DNA from: CAWBBA01 sp963741625
GTDB lineage: Bacteria > Desulfobacterota > Desulfomonilia > Desulfomonilales > Desulfomonilaceae
Direction of reading: 5' to 3'
Assembly (NCBI GenBank): GCA_963741625.1
Contig: CAVUIT010000014.1
Span: 124,001-188,000 of the forward strand
DNA: 64,000 bases
The notes beneath the pieces were generated by a model. The model was not told the origin of the DNA. It did not search any database and worked only from the letters and a program-made list of their open reading frames with translations. Positions 48,947 through 57,606 of the stretch are shown piece after piece. Numbering within the stretch: position 1 is the first letter of the stretch; the number at the start of each line of letters is the position of its first letter. The translations under genes and the position numbers were made by a program.

Positions 48947-49430
48947 TTAGTCGGTCAATCTCGTTATCTCTTCTAACGTCCACACATGATCTGATATTCC
49001 AGCTTCCATCGCAGGGGTAACTCTTAAGGTCCGATGAATCCGCCCAAAGTTGTAATACATGAAGTGCAAGAGCCACTGCAGCGGCCAAATTCTCAACCTT
49101 CTTTGAAAAGGCATTGGTCAGCCTTGTAAACCGGCGCATGCTCATTCTCATGGTAAGATTCTGTCTTTCAACGTAGCTGGTTGAGATATGAGCCGCGTGG
49201 GTCAGGCCCTGACTGCCGGGAAAGAAGCGATCTATCAGCTTTAGCTCGGGATACTTGACTTTCGAGCGCCGCCAATCACGCCACAAATTAATGAGTAAGG
49301 GTACGAAGGATTCCAAAGTCATTTTCTCAGAATTCTTCCGCTTACGGCTGGGGATTGGCTTTCTTTGCATCTTACTCCCTATCATGGGCGAGTCAACTAC
49401 AATGTTGCATGATTTCGCGCGGTTATTCAT
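48947..49430 (-). pseudogene. IS1-type transposase remnant
   Basis: The C-terminal half carries the conserved block STSYVERQNLTMRMSMRRFT followed by NAFSKKVENLAAAVALAL, seen in IS1-like DDE transposases. After a frameshift near 49065 it continues HFMYYNFGRIHRTLRVTPAM and EAGISDHVWTLEEITRL to a stop at 48947. The N-terminal part does not resemble a complete catalytic domain, so the gene is truncated and broken. It lies between the inverted repeats but its own terminal repeats are not seen. Confidence 0.7.
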
Positions 49431-49505
49431 TGACTTGTCCCTTCCGTCTCTGTAGATTTTCTTTCAAAGCATCTACGTTTCAGGCTCCATAAGAGGGGGT
49501 GGACC

Positions 49506-49775
49506 ATGCCTCTCTTCCTAATCGCGTATGACCTGGATAAACCGGGTCAAAATTACGCTGCAGTACACGAACAACTTGAAGAGTGGGGCGCAAAACGTGT
49601 CCTCGAATCGACATGGATGCTAAATACAAACTTGACGACCGAAGAAATGAGGGACACGCTAACAGACACCAAGGGGCCTTTTGACTCGACCGACCGACTT
49701 GTCGTCGTAAGAGTCAAAATTTGGTCAAGTTTTCACGCTATGGCCGACATTCATGAGATTGAGCATCCTCGTTAG
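49506..49775 (+). CDS. Orphan Cas2-like protein
   Basis: 89 residues with GAGGGGGTGG before the ATG. MPLFLIAYDLDKPGQNYAAV and the later VLESTWMLN and DRLVVVRVKIW give the ferredoxin-like beta1-alpha1 with a conserved Asp seen in Cas2/VapD-type proteins. No CRISPR array, cas1 or other cas gene is in the window. It may be a stand-alone nuclease or toxin. It lies in the IR-bounded segment. Confidence 0.65.
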   Translation: MPLFLIAYDLDKPGQNYAAVHEQLEEWGAKRVLESTWMLNTNLTTEEMRDTLTDTKGPFDSTDRLVVVRVKIWSSFHAMADIHEIEHPR

Positions 49776-50564
49776 ACCCTGTATAGCCATCGATGCTCTC
49801 CTTCGGTCGTGGTTTGAGCCCTGCCCGAAAGGCGTAATAGACTGTGGACAGGGCATCTAGCTCTTTGTTGTCCTCGGGGCTTAAACACGGTGCGTTATTA
49901 ACGCCAATAACAGATCATCGCGTGTTCTCCTTTGTAAGAATTTCAAACTGACCCACTACCAGCTTTCCTCGAATTTCCTCACTTGACTAGTAATGTTTGA
50001 ATGCAAAAGCTTTCAAAGAGATCATAATCCTTGGGAAGCGAAAAAAATTCGGAGGGCGCTTAAAACCTCTACTTTAGAAACCGATGCGGACTGTACGTAG
50101 GAGCCATTGCCCTTCGATTGATGGTTATGTTTCTGGTGGGCCTAGAGTTATTGCAGCTTCGACTAGTGTCATGTCCCGCAAATAAGTTGCGTAACCGGCC
50201 ATTATGCGCCCCTCACGGGCGTTCTGACGAGACAGAAGGAGGCTCAGCTTTGTCATTTCGAGCGCAGCGAAGCAATCTCACGGGGTTGTGGAGCAAGCGC
50301 TGGAGATTGCTTCGTCGCTTGGCTCCTCGCAATGACACTGACTCGCGTGCTGGCCAGGTTAGGAATTCGAAAGCTAATTGAGGGACACCACACTAGACAT
50401 TGTGAAGATAAAAAAGACCCAAGAATTGTTGCGACCTTGTGAGCCTAGGCCCGGGTCAGAATTGTAATGCTCGTGCCCGCTACGTGTTCGTTACTCCAAG
50501 ACTGACGGCAACGGGAACTCACCCGTCTGGGCTTCAAAGTCTTCCCGGTCAAGGAGGGCTTCTC
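49776..50564. other. Intergenic region with IR end, possible tiny ORF and repeat
   Basis: 789 bp. It contains the right inverted repeat (49941-49960). On the minus strand just after it is AAAGGAGAACACGCG-ATG; a one-base shift would then give a 55-residue frame (NAPCLSPEDNKELDALSTVY), too weak to call. The repeat at 50252-50336 follows. The stretch 49990-50110 is AT-rich and empty. Confidence 0.4.
50252..50336. repeat. 85-bp dispersed repeat ending in GCAATGAC
   Basis: Inverted-repeat element: left arm with GTCATT and GAAGCAATCTC, right arm with GAGATTGCTTCG and AATGAC. Parts recur at 63121-63150 and 19913-19925 (CTCGCAATGACA). Elements of this kind are common non-coding repeats in many bacterial genomes. 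Confidence 0.6.
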
Positions 50565-51125
50565 ATGGCAGACGCATCAACGACAAGAGGTGCGATTAAA
50601 TTTATTGTCTGGGCCGCTATAGCGGCAGGGCTTATTACTTACCTGTGGGTCGAGTATTACAACGGCACGTTGGTATCCTGGTACTATTACAAGGCTGCTG
50701 ATGATGGTTGGGCAGTCAATTCAGACGCTTTCAAGAACGCCAGCAAAGACGAGCCGGCCATTCTGGAGATCGGTTCCTTTGAAAGGATCGAGGGCTTACA
50801 AGCCGTCCCTGTGAAAAAAGGCGACCGTCTTCCCACCAACACGAACGGAGTCATTGACGAGAAAACGGTGCAAGAAGGGAAGCGGGTCACTCTCGAAGGG
50901 GACACCTTAAAAGTAACCGTACCGATGCAAATCAAGGAATCCACAGGATTCAAGTATCGGGACACTTTCAAGCACAAAGGCATTGAAACATACCCCTGGG
51001 GGGGAGTCTGGAGCATTGGCTTCATTTTTTCCCTTGGGTTTTCCTTGGGCCTCATGGCTGAAGGTCTTACCGACATGCTGGGGTTCAGGCTTGAAAAGAT
51101 TAACCACCATCAGGGTGTCCACTGA
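50565..51125 (+). CDS. Membrane protein next to TauE-like transporter
   Basis: 186 residues from ATG 50565, behind AAGGAGGGC. N-terminal helix (AIKFIVWAAIAAGLITYLWV), a soluble region (about 35-145), and a C-terminal helix (IGFIFSLGFSLGLMAEGL). No family recognised. It is 14 bp upstream of the TauE/SafE gene, so it probably works with it. Confidence 0.7.
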   Translation: MADASTTRGAIKFIVWAAIAAGLITYLWVEYYNGTLVSWYYYKAADDGWAVNSDAFKNASKDEPAILEIGSFERIEGLQAVPVKKGDRLPTNTNGVIDEKTVQEGKRVTLEGDTLKVTVPMQIKESTGFKYRDTFKHKGIETYPWGGVWSIGFIFSLGFSLGLMAEGLTDMLGFRLEKINHHQGVH

Positions 51126-51139
51126 AGGGAGAAGGGGCC

Positions 51140-52237
51140 GTGTTTGATTTCGTCATTGCAGGGATTGAGGCGCCCATTTTCCTTCTGGTTCTAACGGGCT
51201 TCACGGTTGGAATTGTGGGCGGTTTCATCGGCGTGGGCGGCGGCTACATGGTTACGCCTGCGCTCATAGTCTTTGGTTTTCCCGGATATATGGCGGCTGG
51301 AATCGATGTCACGCACGTTGCGGGGAAGTCGATTGTCGCCACTATCCGGCACCGACAAATGGGCAACATCGACTGGATCATGGCTCTGGCTATGGTCGGC
51401 GGCACCATGATGGGCGTTGAGCTTGGGGTCAGGCTCCTCAATTATACCAAGAGCCTCGGCCTGTCAGCGATCGCACTTCTCATTGGCTCGGTTGTGATCA
51501 TGCTCGGGCTTTTCTTCTACACGCAGATTGAAACGCATCGGGCGCACAAGAGGGTCACCGAACTGACCGAAGCAGGGATAACGGTGGGACGGGAGTTCAA
51601 GGTGAGTAAACTGCCGGAACTTTTTCAGAGAATCCCTTTGAAGCCCATCATTCGCTGCCATACTGCCCGGATTGTCATCTCCATGTGGGTCATTGTCATT
51701 ATCGGTATCAGCACGGGAGTGCTTGCAGGATTCTTCGGCGTGGGCGGGGGATTCGTTGGAGTTCCGGCCCTGGTTTACGCCGTTGGCGCCACCTCCCACA
51801 TTGCCGTCGGGACGGACCTGGTGCAGATAGTGGTTTCGGGAAGTTATGGGGCATTGAGACAGTATATAAGTGGTAATGTGGACATAATGGCGGTATTTTT
51901 CATGATTATTGGATCCATGCTTGGCGCGCAATTTGGCAGCATTGCCACCTCTTATGTGCGCGGGCCCGCGACCCGCTTCGTCCTTAGTTACTCCCTGATT
52001 TTGGCGACAACAGGGGCTTTTCTCAGACTGCTCTATATGCTGACCGCGGAGCAGCACGGAATCCTTCACTTCCTAGCTGTCGTTTTCACGTTAGGCGAGA
52101 TGATCTTCCTTTGCCTCTTTATCTTATCGCTGGTCTTTTTCGCGGTACGGCACCGCAATGGCAAGTGGGTTCCAGCGTGGGTGCCCGCGCTTGTCGCTCA
52201 GCGGGAGCAGGATTATGTCGGAAAAAGAGCACAATAA
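51140..52237 (+). CDS. TauE/SafE-family anion transporter
   Basis: 365 residues from GTG 51140. Two repeats each carrying the family glycine motif: GIVGGFIGVGGGYMVTPALI and TGVLAGFFGVGGGFVGVPAL. About eight to nine hydrophobic helices, with a cytosolic loop of about 45 residues in the middle. The family exports sulfite or sulfonate-type anions, but the substrate here is unknown. Its stop overlaps the next small gene. Confidence 0.9.
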   Translation: MFDFVIAGIEAPIFLLVLTGFTVGIVGGFIGVGGGYMVTPALIVFGFPGYMAAGIDVTHVAGKSIVATIRHRQMGNIDWIMALAMVGGTMMGVELGVRLLNYTKSLGLSAIALLIGSVVIMLGLFFYTQIETHRAHKRVTELTEAGITVGREFKVSKLPELFQRIPLKPIIRCHTARIVISMWVIVIIGISTGVLAGFFGVGGGFVGVPALVYAVGATSHIAVGTDLVQIVVSGSYGALRQYISGNVDIMAVFFMIIGSMLGAQFGSIATSYVRGPATRFVLSYSLILATTGAFLRLLYMLTAEQHGILHFLAVVFTLGEMIFLCLFILSLVFFAVRHRNGKWVPAWVPALVAQREQDYVGKRAQ

Positions 52238-52349
52238 TTTGAAAATACTCATCGATTCCATGCTCGCATATTGGATTATCCTCCTACTTCTATCCTTGGG
52301 CGCGGCCAGCATCATCTACGCTATCTGGCTCAAAGACGTTCTCATCTAA
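52215..52349 (+). CDS. Small single-helix membrane protein
   Basis: 44 residues from ATG 52215, overlapping the TauE end by 23 bp. One hydrophobic helix (MLAYWIILLLLSLGAASIIYA). Good ribosome-binding context (CGGGAGCAGG). Likely a small subunit of the TauE locus. Confidence 0.6.
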   Translation: MSEKEHNNLKILIDSMLAYWIILLLLSLGAASIIYAIWLKDVLI

Positions 52350-52362
52350 AGGAGGCAATACC

Positions 52363-52551
52363 ATGCAAATCTTGCTGAATATCCTTCTGTATGGATTCCT
52401 CCTCTTTTGGCTCTGTGTTTCGGTAGTGGAAAAAGACTACTGGTTTGCGTTCGTGGTCTTGTTTGTGATTGCCGTGTCCGCCATCCTCGCGCTGCTACCC
52501 GGCTATCATGCATCAAAGCCCTCACCTGGAGAGTACCCCTATGAAGACTGA
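52363..52551 (+). CDS. Small two-helix membrane protein
   Basis: 62 residues with AAAGGAGGC before the ATG. Two hydrophobic stretches (ILLNILLYGFLLFWLCVSV and YWFAFVVLFVIAVSAILALL) and a short polar tail. Its end overlaps the next gene by 11 bp. No family known. Confidence 0.65.
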   Translation: MQILLNILLYGFLLFWLCVSVVEKDYWFAFVVLFVIAVSAILALLPGYHASKPSPGEYPYED

Positions 52552-53266
52552 CATCAATCGGCTGCAGAATCAGATTGCGCAACTCTATCCAAAGCATGAT
52601 AGGGGAGATTTAACGGAGGCAGTCTTTCAGCGGGAACTCGCCGAACTGACCGTGGGGCTCTACCGTGCGGTCATTTGGCAGAGAATGGCCGAAAGCGAGT
52701 CTATAGAATGTGAGCATCACACTATCCAGAATCACTTTCGGTTAATGGGGTCCGTCTTGCGGGAACCGAACCAGCAGGCAACGAGCCTGTTTTTGACCGA
52801 CAGGAGGCTGTACCGCCTGCAATCTACCATGATCCCCAGCCAGCCGCCCACGGCTGACAATCGTGACAAGACCACCGTGGATGCTATTTCGCTTGACCGC
52901 ATTCGCGAGTTGAAAAAGAAATTCCAAATCAGGACTGGAGAACTTTTGCTTGGGGCAGGCTTCTGCGGATTCGCCCTGATATATCAAAGCTGGCTTGAGA
53001 TCACAGGGCCCGCATTGGTTGGTCTTGGCGCCCTGGCAATCCTGCACTCTTTGATCCTCCCGACTCGGTGGATAGAAGTCCGGACTGCGGATCCCAAGGC
53101 GACAATTAATCCAATCTTGATCTATGCAGTCCGGAAGAACAGCGCAAAGGAGCTTGTAAGGGGTCTTCGAGAGAATTTGAGGCATGCACATCCGAGGCCA
53201 GGCGCGGCCTCTCTCAGTCATTCATCGAGCGAAGACATTGGCTATGGCGGAAACAGAACTGCATGA
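52541..53266 (+). CDS. Membrane-associated protein with PH-like region
   Basis: 241 residues from ATG 52541 (GGAGAG upstream), overlapping the previous gene. The stretch TSLFLTDRRLYRLQ and ISLDRIRELKKK looks like a bacterial PH-type (DUF304/bPH) strand pattern. Two hydrophobic helices follow (GFCGFALIYQSW, ALVGLGALAILHSLIL) and a charged C-terminus. Family call is tentative. The PPDK-like gene starts inside its end. Confidence 0.55.
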   Translation: MKTDINRLQNQIAQLYPKHDRGDLTEAVFQRELAELTVGLYRAVIWQRMAESESIECEHHTIQNHFRLMGSVLREPNQQATSLFLTDRRLYRLQSTMIPSQPPTADNRDKTTVDAISLDRIRELKKKFQIRTGELLLGAGFCGFALIYQSWLEITGPALVGLGALAILHSLILPTRWIEVRTADPKATINPILIYAVRKNSAKELVRGLRENLRHAHPRPGAASLSHSSSEDIGYGGNRTA

Positions 53267-55904
53267 ACCATCAAGGCCACCCCGAAATCAGGGTGTGCTT
53301 CACCGCATCTGGCGAGGAATGCTCGTCTTCCTTGAAATTATTGGCCTACGCGAAGGAAAGGAAGCCTTACAGGAAGCCCAGCTTGCCAGACTTAGGCTCT
53401 ACCACGCTCAATTCAGGAAGTTGATTTCCGCTAACCAAAGTTTTCTCGAAACACTTGGAGACCTCGAAGAAAAGCGGCTTGGTTACCATTATATAGATCG
53501 CTCATTTCTGAAGTGGAAGACAACTCGAGCGCTCTCAGACGTCCATACTATGATCCAAAGCATCAATGTCATATCGGGTGATCGGTACCCATCCTTGCGG
53601 TCAGTTTTTGACAGAATCGCCGGCACTCTGACGGAGGCCATTCAAGACGAGCCTGAACAACGCCAATCCGCACTGGTTTTGGATTTGTCCGCAATTTTCG
53701 GTATGGAGGCCGATGTCGTGGGCGGGAAGATGGCTCACCTGGCAGAAATGGCCAACACCTTGGGGCTACCCACACCAGACGGTATGGTGGTTACTACTGA
53801 GGGCTTCCGTCTTCTGATTGCGGAGGATGATGTTCGATCCTGGATCCGGGACAAACACCTGGAAATCCTTTCAGAGGAAGATGTAGGCCCGGTCAGTAAG
53901 GAGTTGCAGGAGCGCATATTGGGCCTCCCGATTCCGCCTGCGCTTGAGGAAGAAATCTTAAGAGCCTACGACCGCTTGGCCGAGAGAACAGACACGGGCG
54001 TCCCTATTGCAGTGCGATCGAGCGCTGTGGAAGAAGACAGCGAGTTCTCCTTTGCAGGCCAGTTCCTGTCCGTGCTCAATGTACCCAGAGGAGAGCTTTG
54101 CGGGGCATATTTACAAGTGGTAGCGAGTCTTTTTTCCCCTGAGGCGATACACTATCGCTTTCTTCACAAGATCCCTGGCGAAACGGCGCAAATGGCTGTG
54201 GGCTTGATCGCCATGGTAGATGCTGTAGCCAGTGGAGTGGTTTTTTCGACAGACCCGAGCCATCACGACTCTAACCAGGTCCTGATTCAAGCAGTAAAGG
54301 GCCTGGGTCTCATGCTCGTAGGCGGAACGACTTCACCGGAAATTTTGCTGGTATCGAAAGACGTCAATTCAACCGCTATCACACGCATTCCTTCGTCTCA
54401 GAAGAGCCGCATGGTTCTTGCTCCTGGTTCCGGCGTGAAAGAGGTAGAACTGGAGCCGGACGAAGCCGGCATGACATGTCTCACTGACGATGAGGTGCTG
54501 CAACTGACGCGCTGGGCTCTTCTCCTCGAACATCACTTTGGCAGTCCCCAAGACATAGAGTGGGCCTTGGAAAAGAACCATCACATCATTCTGTTGCAGT
54601 CCAGATCCCTCTGTTTTACTGCACACCCGATCCGGAACGGTCAACCGATTCCGGGCGTTCCTCTGATTCTGGAAGGTGGTGAGGCGGGTTGTCCGGGTGT
54701 CGCTTCCGGTCCGGCCTTCCACATGAGCGAAGACGAGGACGGGGATTCGTTCCCTGAAGGTGGAGTGCTGGTAGCGAGACGCTCTTCTGCCAAGTTCATC
54801 CGCGTCATGTCCAAGGCCAGAGCTATCGTTACCGATTCGGGTGGCACAACCGGGCACATGGCTATCCTTACAAGGGAATTCAGGATACCGACGCTTCTCA
54901 ATACTAAAATCGCGACGCAGACAATTCCACATCGTACGGTAGTGACCGTGGACGCAACCAATGGCCGCGTCTATGAGGGAGAAGTCACTGAATTGCTTGA
55001 GAGGACCGATGGTGACGCAGAAGCGGCAGATCTCGGAGCTTGCAGGATAAATTCACCGGCATTTCAACTCCTTGAGAAGGTCATATCGCTCATCTCTCCA
55101 TTGAACCTTACTGACCCTGGTTCGGTTGCTTTTAGCCCTGAGCGTTGTGTCACTCTCCATGACCTGGCCCGTTTCGTCCATGAAGAATCCTACCGGGAAA
55201 TGTTCATGCTGGGCGATAACGCCGGGGATCTCAGAGGAGCAGGCTTCAAGCTGGATGTCTTTCTTCCCATCGATCTTTACATTATAGACCTTGGGGGTGG
55301 GCTTAAGGAAACACCCGCAGAACGGAAGCTGAAGCGTTCTCAGGTTGCTTCCGTGCCCCTTTCAGCGCTCTTGACCGGAATGTTGCACGAGAAGCTCCCT
55401 CGGTACGGCCCACGGCCCATGGACGCGAGCGGCTTGCTTTCTATTATGCTGCGCCATGCTGTAACGGGGCCCGAGACTGAAAGCACTTTTCGTAATCCAT
55501 GTTATGCCATGATTTCAGATAAATACATGAACTATACTGCAAGGGTAGGCTATCATTTCAGTGTAGTGGACACGTATTGCGGCGAGAGTCAAAGCAAGAA
55601 TTACATCAGCTTTCGCTTTCACGGTGGAGCGGCTGACCATGTGCGAAGGAGTCGCAGAGCCAGGGCAATTGCCGAAGTTCTTAAAGCGCACAGGTTTTCG
55701 GTGGAGCTCAAACACGACCTTATCAACGCCAGGCTGAGTAAAGGCTCTCAAGAGGAGACTGTGAAGCAGCTCGAAATGATAGGCTCGCTTCTGCAGTTTT
55801 TCAGACAGATGGACGCGGCTATGGCCACTGATGATGCGGTCCATCTTTTCAAGGATGCCTTTCTGCAAGGCGATTACGGCCTGGAGGAATTGAAGAGGGG
55901 GTAG
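53244..55904 (+). CDS. PPDK/PEP-synthase-like protein without PEP-binding barrel (second copy)
   Basis: 886 residues from ATG 53244; an earlier in-frame start at 53184 is possible. Same plan as 535-3135: helical N-terminus (FLETLGDLEEKRLGYHYIDR), ATP/pyruvate-binding domain (VVGGKMAHLAEMANTLGLPT, IAVRSSAVEEDSEFSFAGQF), mobile His domain (VTDSGGTTGHMAILTREFRI, His538), and a C-terminal domain shared with the first copy (ISDKYMNYTARVGYHFSVVD, ISFRFHGGAADHVRRSRRAR). Again no TIM barrel. It ends a locus of TauE and membrane genes; a UspA gene follows 581 bp on. Confidence 0.8.
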   Translation: MAETELHEPSRPPRNQGVLHRIWRGMLVFLEIIGLREGKEALQEAQLARLRLYHAQFRKLISANQSFLETLGDLEEKRLGYHYIDRSFLKWKTTRALSDVHTMIQSINVISGDRYPSLRSVFDRIAGTLTEAIQDEPEQRQSALVLDLSAIFGMEADVVGGKMAHLAEMANTLGLPTPDGMVVTTEGFRLLIAEDDVRSWIRDKHLEILSEEDVGPVSKELQERILGLPIPPALEEEILRAYDRLAERTDTGVPIAVRSSAVEEDSEFSFAGQFLSVLNVPRGELCGAYLQVVASLFSPEAIHYRFLHKIPGETAQMAVGLIAMVDAVASGVVFSTDPSHHDSNQVLIQAVKGLGLMLVGGTTSPEILLVSKDVNSTAITRIPSSQKSRMVLAPGSGVKEVELEPDEAGMTCLTDDEVLQLTRWALLLEHHFGSPQDIEWALEKNHHIILLQSRSLCFTAHPIRNGQPIPGVPLILEGGEAGCPGVASGPAFHMSEDEDGDSFPEGGVLVARRSSAKFIRVMSKARAIVTDSGGTTGHMAILTREFRIPTLLNTKIATQTIPHRTVVTVDATNGRVYEGEVTELLERTDGDAEAADLGACRINSPAFQLLEKVISLISPLNLTDPGSVAFSPERCVTLHDLARFVHEESYREMFMLGDNAGDLRGAGFKLDVFLPIDLYIIDLGGGLKETPAERKLKRSQVASVPLSALLTGMLHEKLPRYGPRPMDASGLLSIMLRHAVTGPETESTFRNPCYAMISDKYMNYTARVGYHFSVVDTYCGESQSKNYISFRFHGGAADHVRRSRRARAIAEVLKAHRFSVELKHDLINARLSKGSQEETVKQLEMIGSLLQFFRQMDAAMATDDAVHLFKDAFLQGDYGLEELKRG

Positions 55905-56485
55905 CGTCTAGTACCTGCTTCCGTTTCGAACTTGGCCCGAGGACAGCCTGTCACCAGCGCGAGAGGACTTCAATTCTCTTTTCTCCGTAATTACTGCGAA
56001 TGCAGGAATCCATCTCGCGAAACGCGGGTCTGGACCCCGGATCAGGTCCGGGGTGACGGTGTCATTCTTCCCGCGAATGGCACAATAATTTTGGCACCGA
56101 GCGTAGGGGAATTTTGCACGATCCAGGACTGCCGCAACAAAATGGCTGCCTCGTTACTCCCCTTCGGCTGAATAGTTATCATTTTGGCACCATGTTCATT
56201 GCCCTAACCATAACGGGGGACTAAATTTAAAAAAACAGGCGAACTCCGGGATTGAATCGCAGCCAGCGGGGAATTCCCGGCGGTATGATGCTGAAAGGAA
56301 CTAATGCCAAAGAATAGGCGGGGAGAGTGCACCGCGAGGTCTCTGAATTGAGGCGAATAGTGAAGAATATTAAGAGAGTCGTCGGCTGGGTATCAGAGGC
56401 GCCGAATTATGAATTTACGTTGATATGGCGATACGTGGTTTGAATTGTTCGTCACATTCTACGGGTCCACTGAAGGAGCCAAATC
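55905..56485. other. Intergenic region with repeat, no gene
   Basis: 581 bp. The inverted copy of the CCGGATCAGGTCCGG palindrome lies at 56033-56057. The rest (56160-56480) is AT-leaning and empty by eye. A GGAGCC ribosome-binding site precedes the UspA gene at 56486. Confidence 0.5.
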
Positions 56486-57377
56486 ATGTTCAAACGAATT
56501 CTGTTCCCGACCAAGTTTGAAGAATTCTCTTTAGAGATTCTCAAGAGCATTTCCTGCTTAAAGTCCGGGGGATTGGAATATGTGGTTCTGCTGCACGTGA
56601 TCGACATAGACAAAGCTTATTCCCGGGCTGATTGGGGAGGAATTGTCAATCTCACCAGCATTCACCAAGCTGCGACCGAAGAGCTTTCCTCCTATGCCGA
56701 ATACCTCCAGTCTGAAGGAATAAAGGTCAAAAGCGCAATCGCAACAGGACCTCTCGTTTCAGAGATCATCCGAATCGGCCAAGAAGAAGCCGTATCTCTT
56801 ATCGTGGCAGGAAGACAGAAGCGTAGTCGCCTGGGTGATCTCTTTATAGGGTCCACTACCGATGAAATCGTCCGGAAAGCGGCAGTGCCGGTTTTGGTTA
56901 CCAAATACCATACCCTCACAGAGATAGAAGGAGAAGTGGTCGAACACTTCTGTGTGAACATGTTCCAAAAGATCCTTTATGCTGTGGATTGGTCGCCCTC
57001 GACTGAACGAGCCGAGGAATACCTCCCATTACTTCGACAAATGGGAGCGTCGGAGGTGGTTATCGTTCATATTGCGGATGACCTGGTGAAAAGATCCGCA
57101 GTTCGGAACGATGAAACGCCGGAACCAATCGACGTGAGAACAGAAAAATTGAGATCGCTGGAGCGTGAACTTCATGGCGAAAGGGTTTCAGGCTAAGGCA
57201 TATCTGCTGGAAGAAGGGCGCCCTCATCAGGCAATTAATCGGATTGCCACGGAAGAGGATGTATCGCTTATCATCATGGGCTCTCAGGGCAAGGGATTCG
57301 TTGAAGGGATTCTTAGTGGCAGCGTATCCCAGCGGGTGGTTGAACGCAGCGAAAAGCCTGTTCTTGTGGTGAAATAA
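56486..57377 (+). CDS. Tandem UspA protein, frameshifted near 57175
   Basis: The first frame begins MFKRILFPTKFEEFSLEILK and contains VSLIVAGRQKRSRLGDLFIG and IVRKAAVPVLVTKYH. A second Usp domain starts FQKILYAVDWSPSTERAEEY, then the frame stops at 57196. The rest, GFQAKAYLLEEGRPHQAI and IIMGSQGKGFVEGILSGSVS, is read in another frame to 57377. Reconstructed two-domain protein of about 297 residues. The second domain has the G-S-x-G-K-G nucleotide loop. Confidence 0.75.
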
Positions 57378-57606
57378 GCGCCGCCAGGCCATAGAGGGAT
57401 GCCTTGAGAGAAGAGTACGCTCCGGCCTGCTCCTTTGGGCGAATGACAGCTCCCCAGAACCTCAGACTCAGCCACGAGTTCCAAGTAGTTTTAATGCTTG
57501 ACAATTCCAGCTTATTGCGATAAATAGTAAGGGCTCCGGCCAATACACGTATATTCTCACGATGCACGATCAATAGGTCGCGGCGGGTTCTGAAGCCCGG
57601 AATGAA

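Larger units (their letters stand above)
48394..49960. mobile_element. Candidate IR-bounded mobile cassette
   Basis: A perfect 20-bp inverted repeat bounds the segment: GGTAGTGGGTCAGTTTGAAA at 48394-48413 and its reverse complement at 49941-49960. The same six bases, CTTTCC, lie just outside both ends (48388-48393 and, after a two-base gap, 49963-49968). Inside are a small secreted protein, a transposase remnant and an orphan Cas2-like gene, and the stretch is AT-richer than its flanks. It could be a degenerate insertion element or a composite carrying a toxin-like cargo. Whether the repeats are transposon ends is inference. Confidence 0.45.

Noticed and set aside
49506..49775. CRISPR-Cas locus
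   Set aside because: Only a Cas2-like gene; no repeats, spacers or other cas genes in the window.
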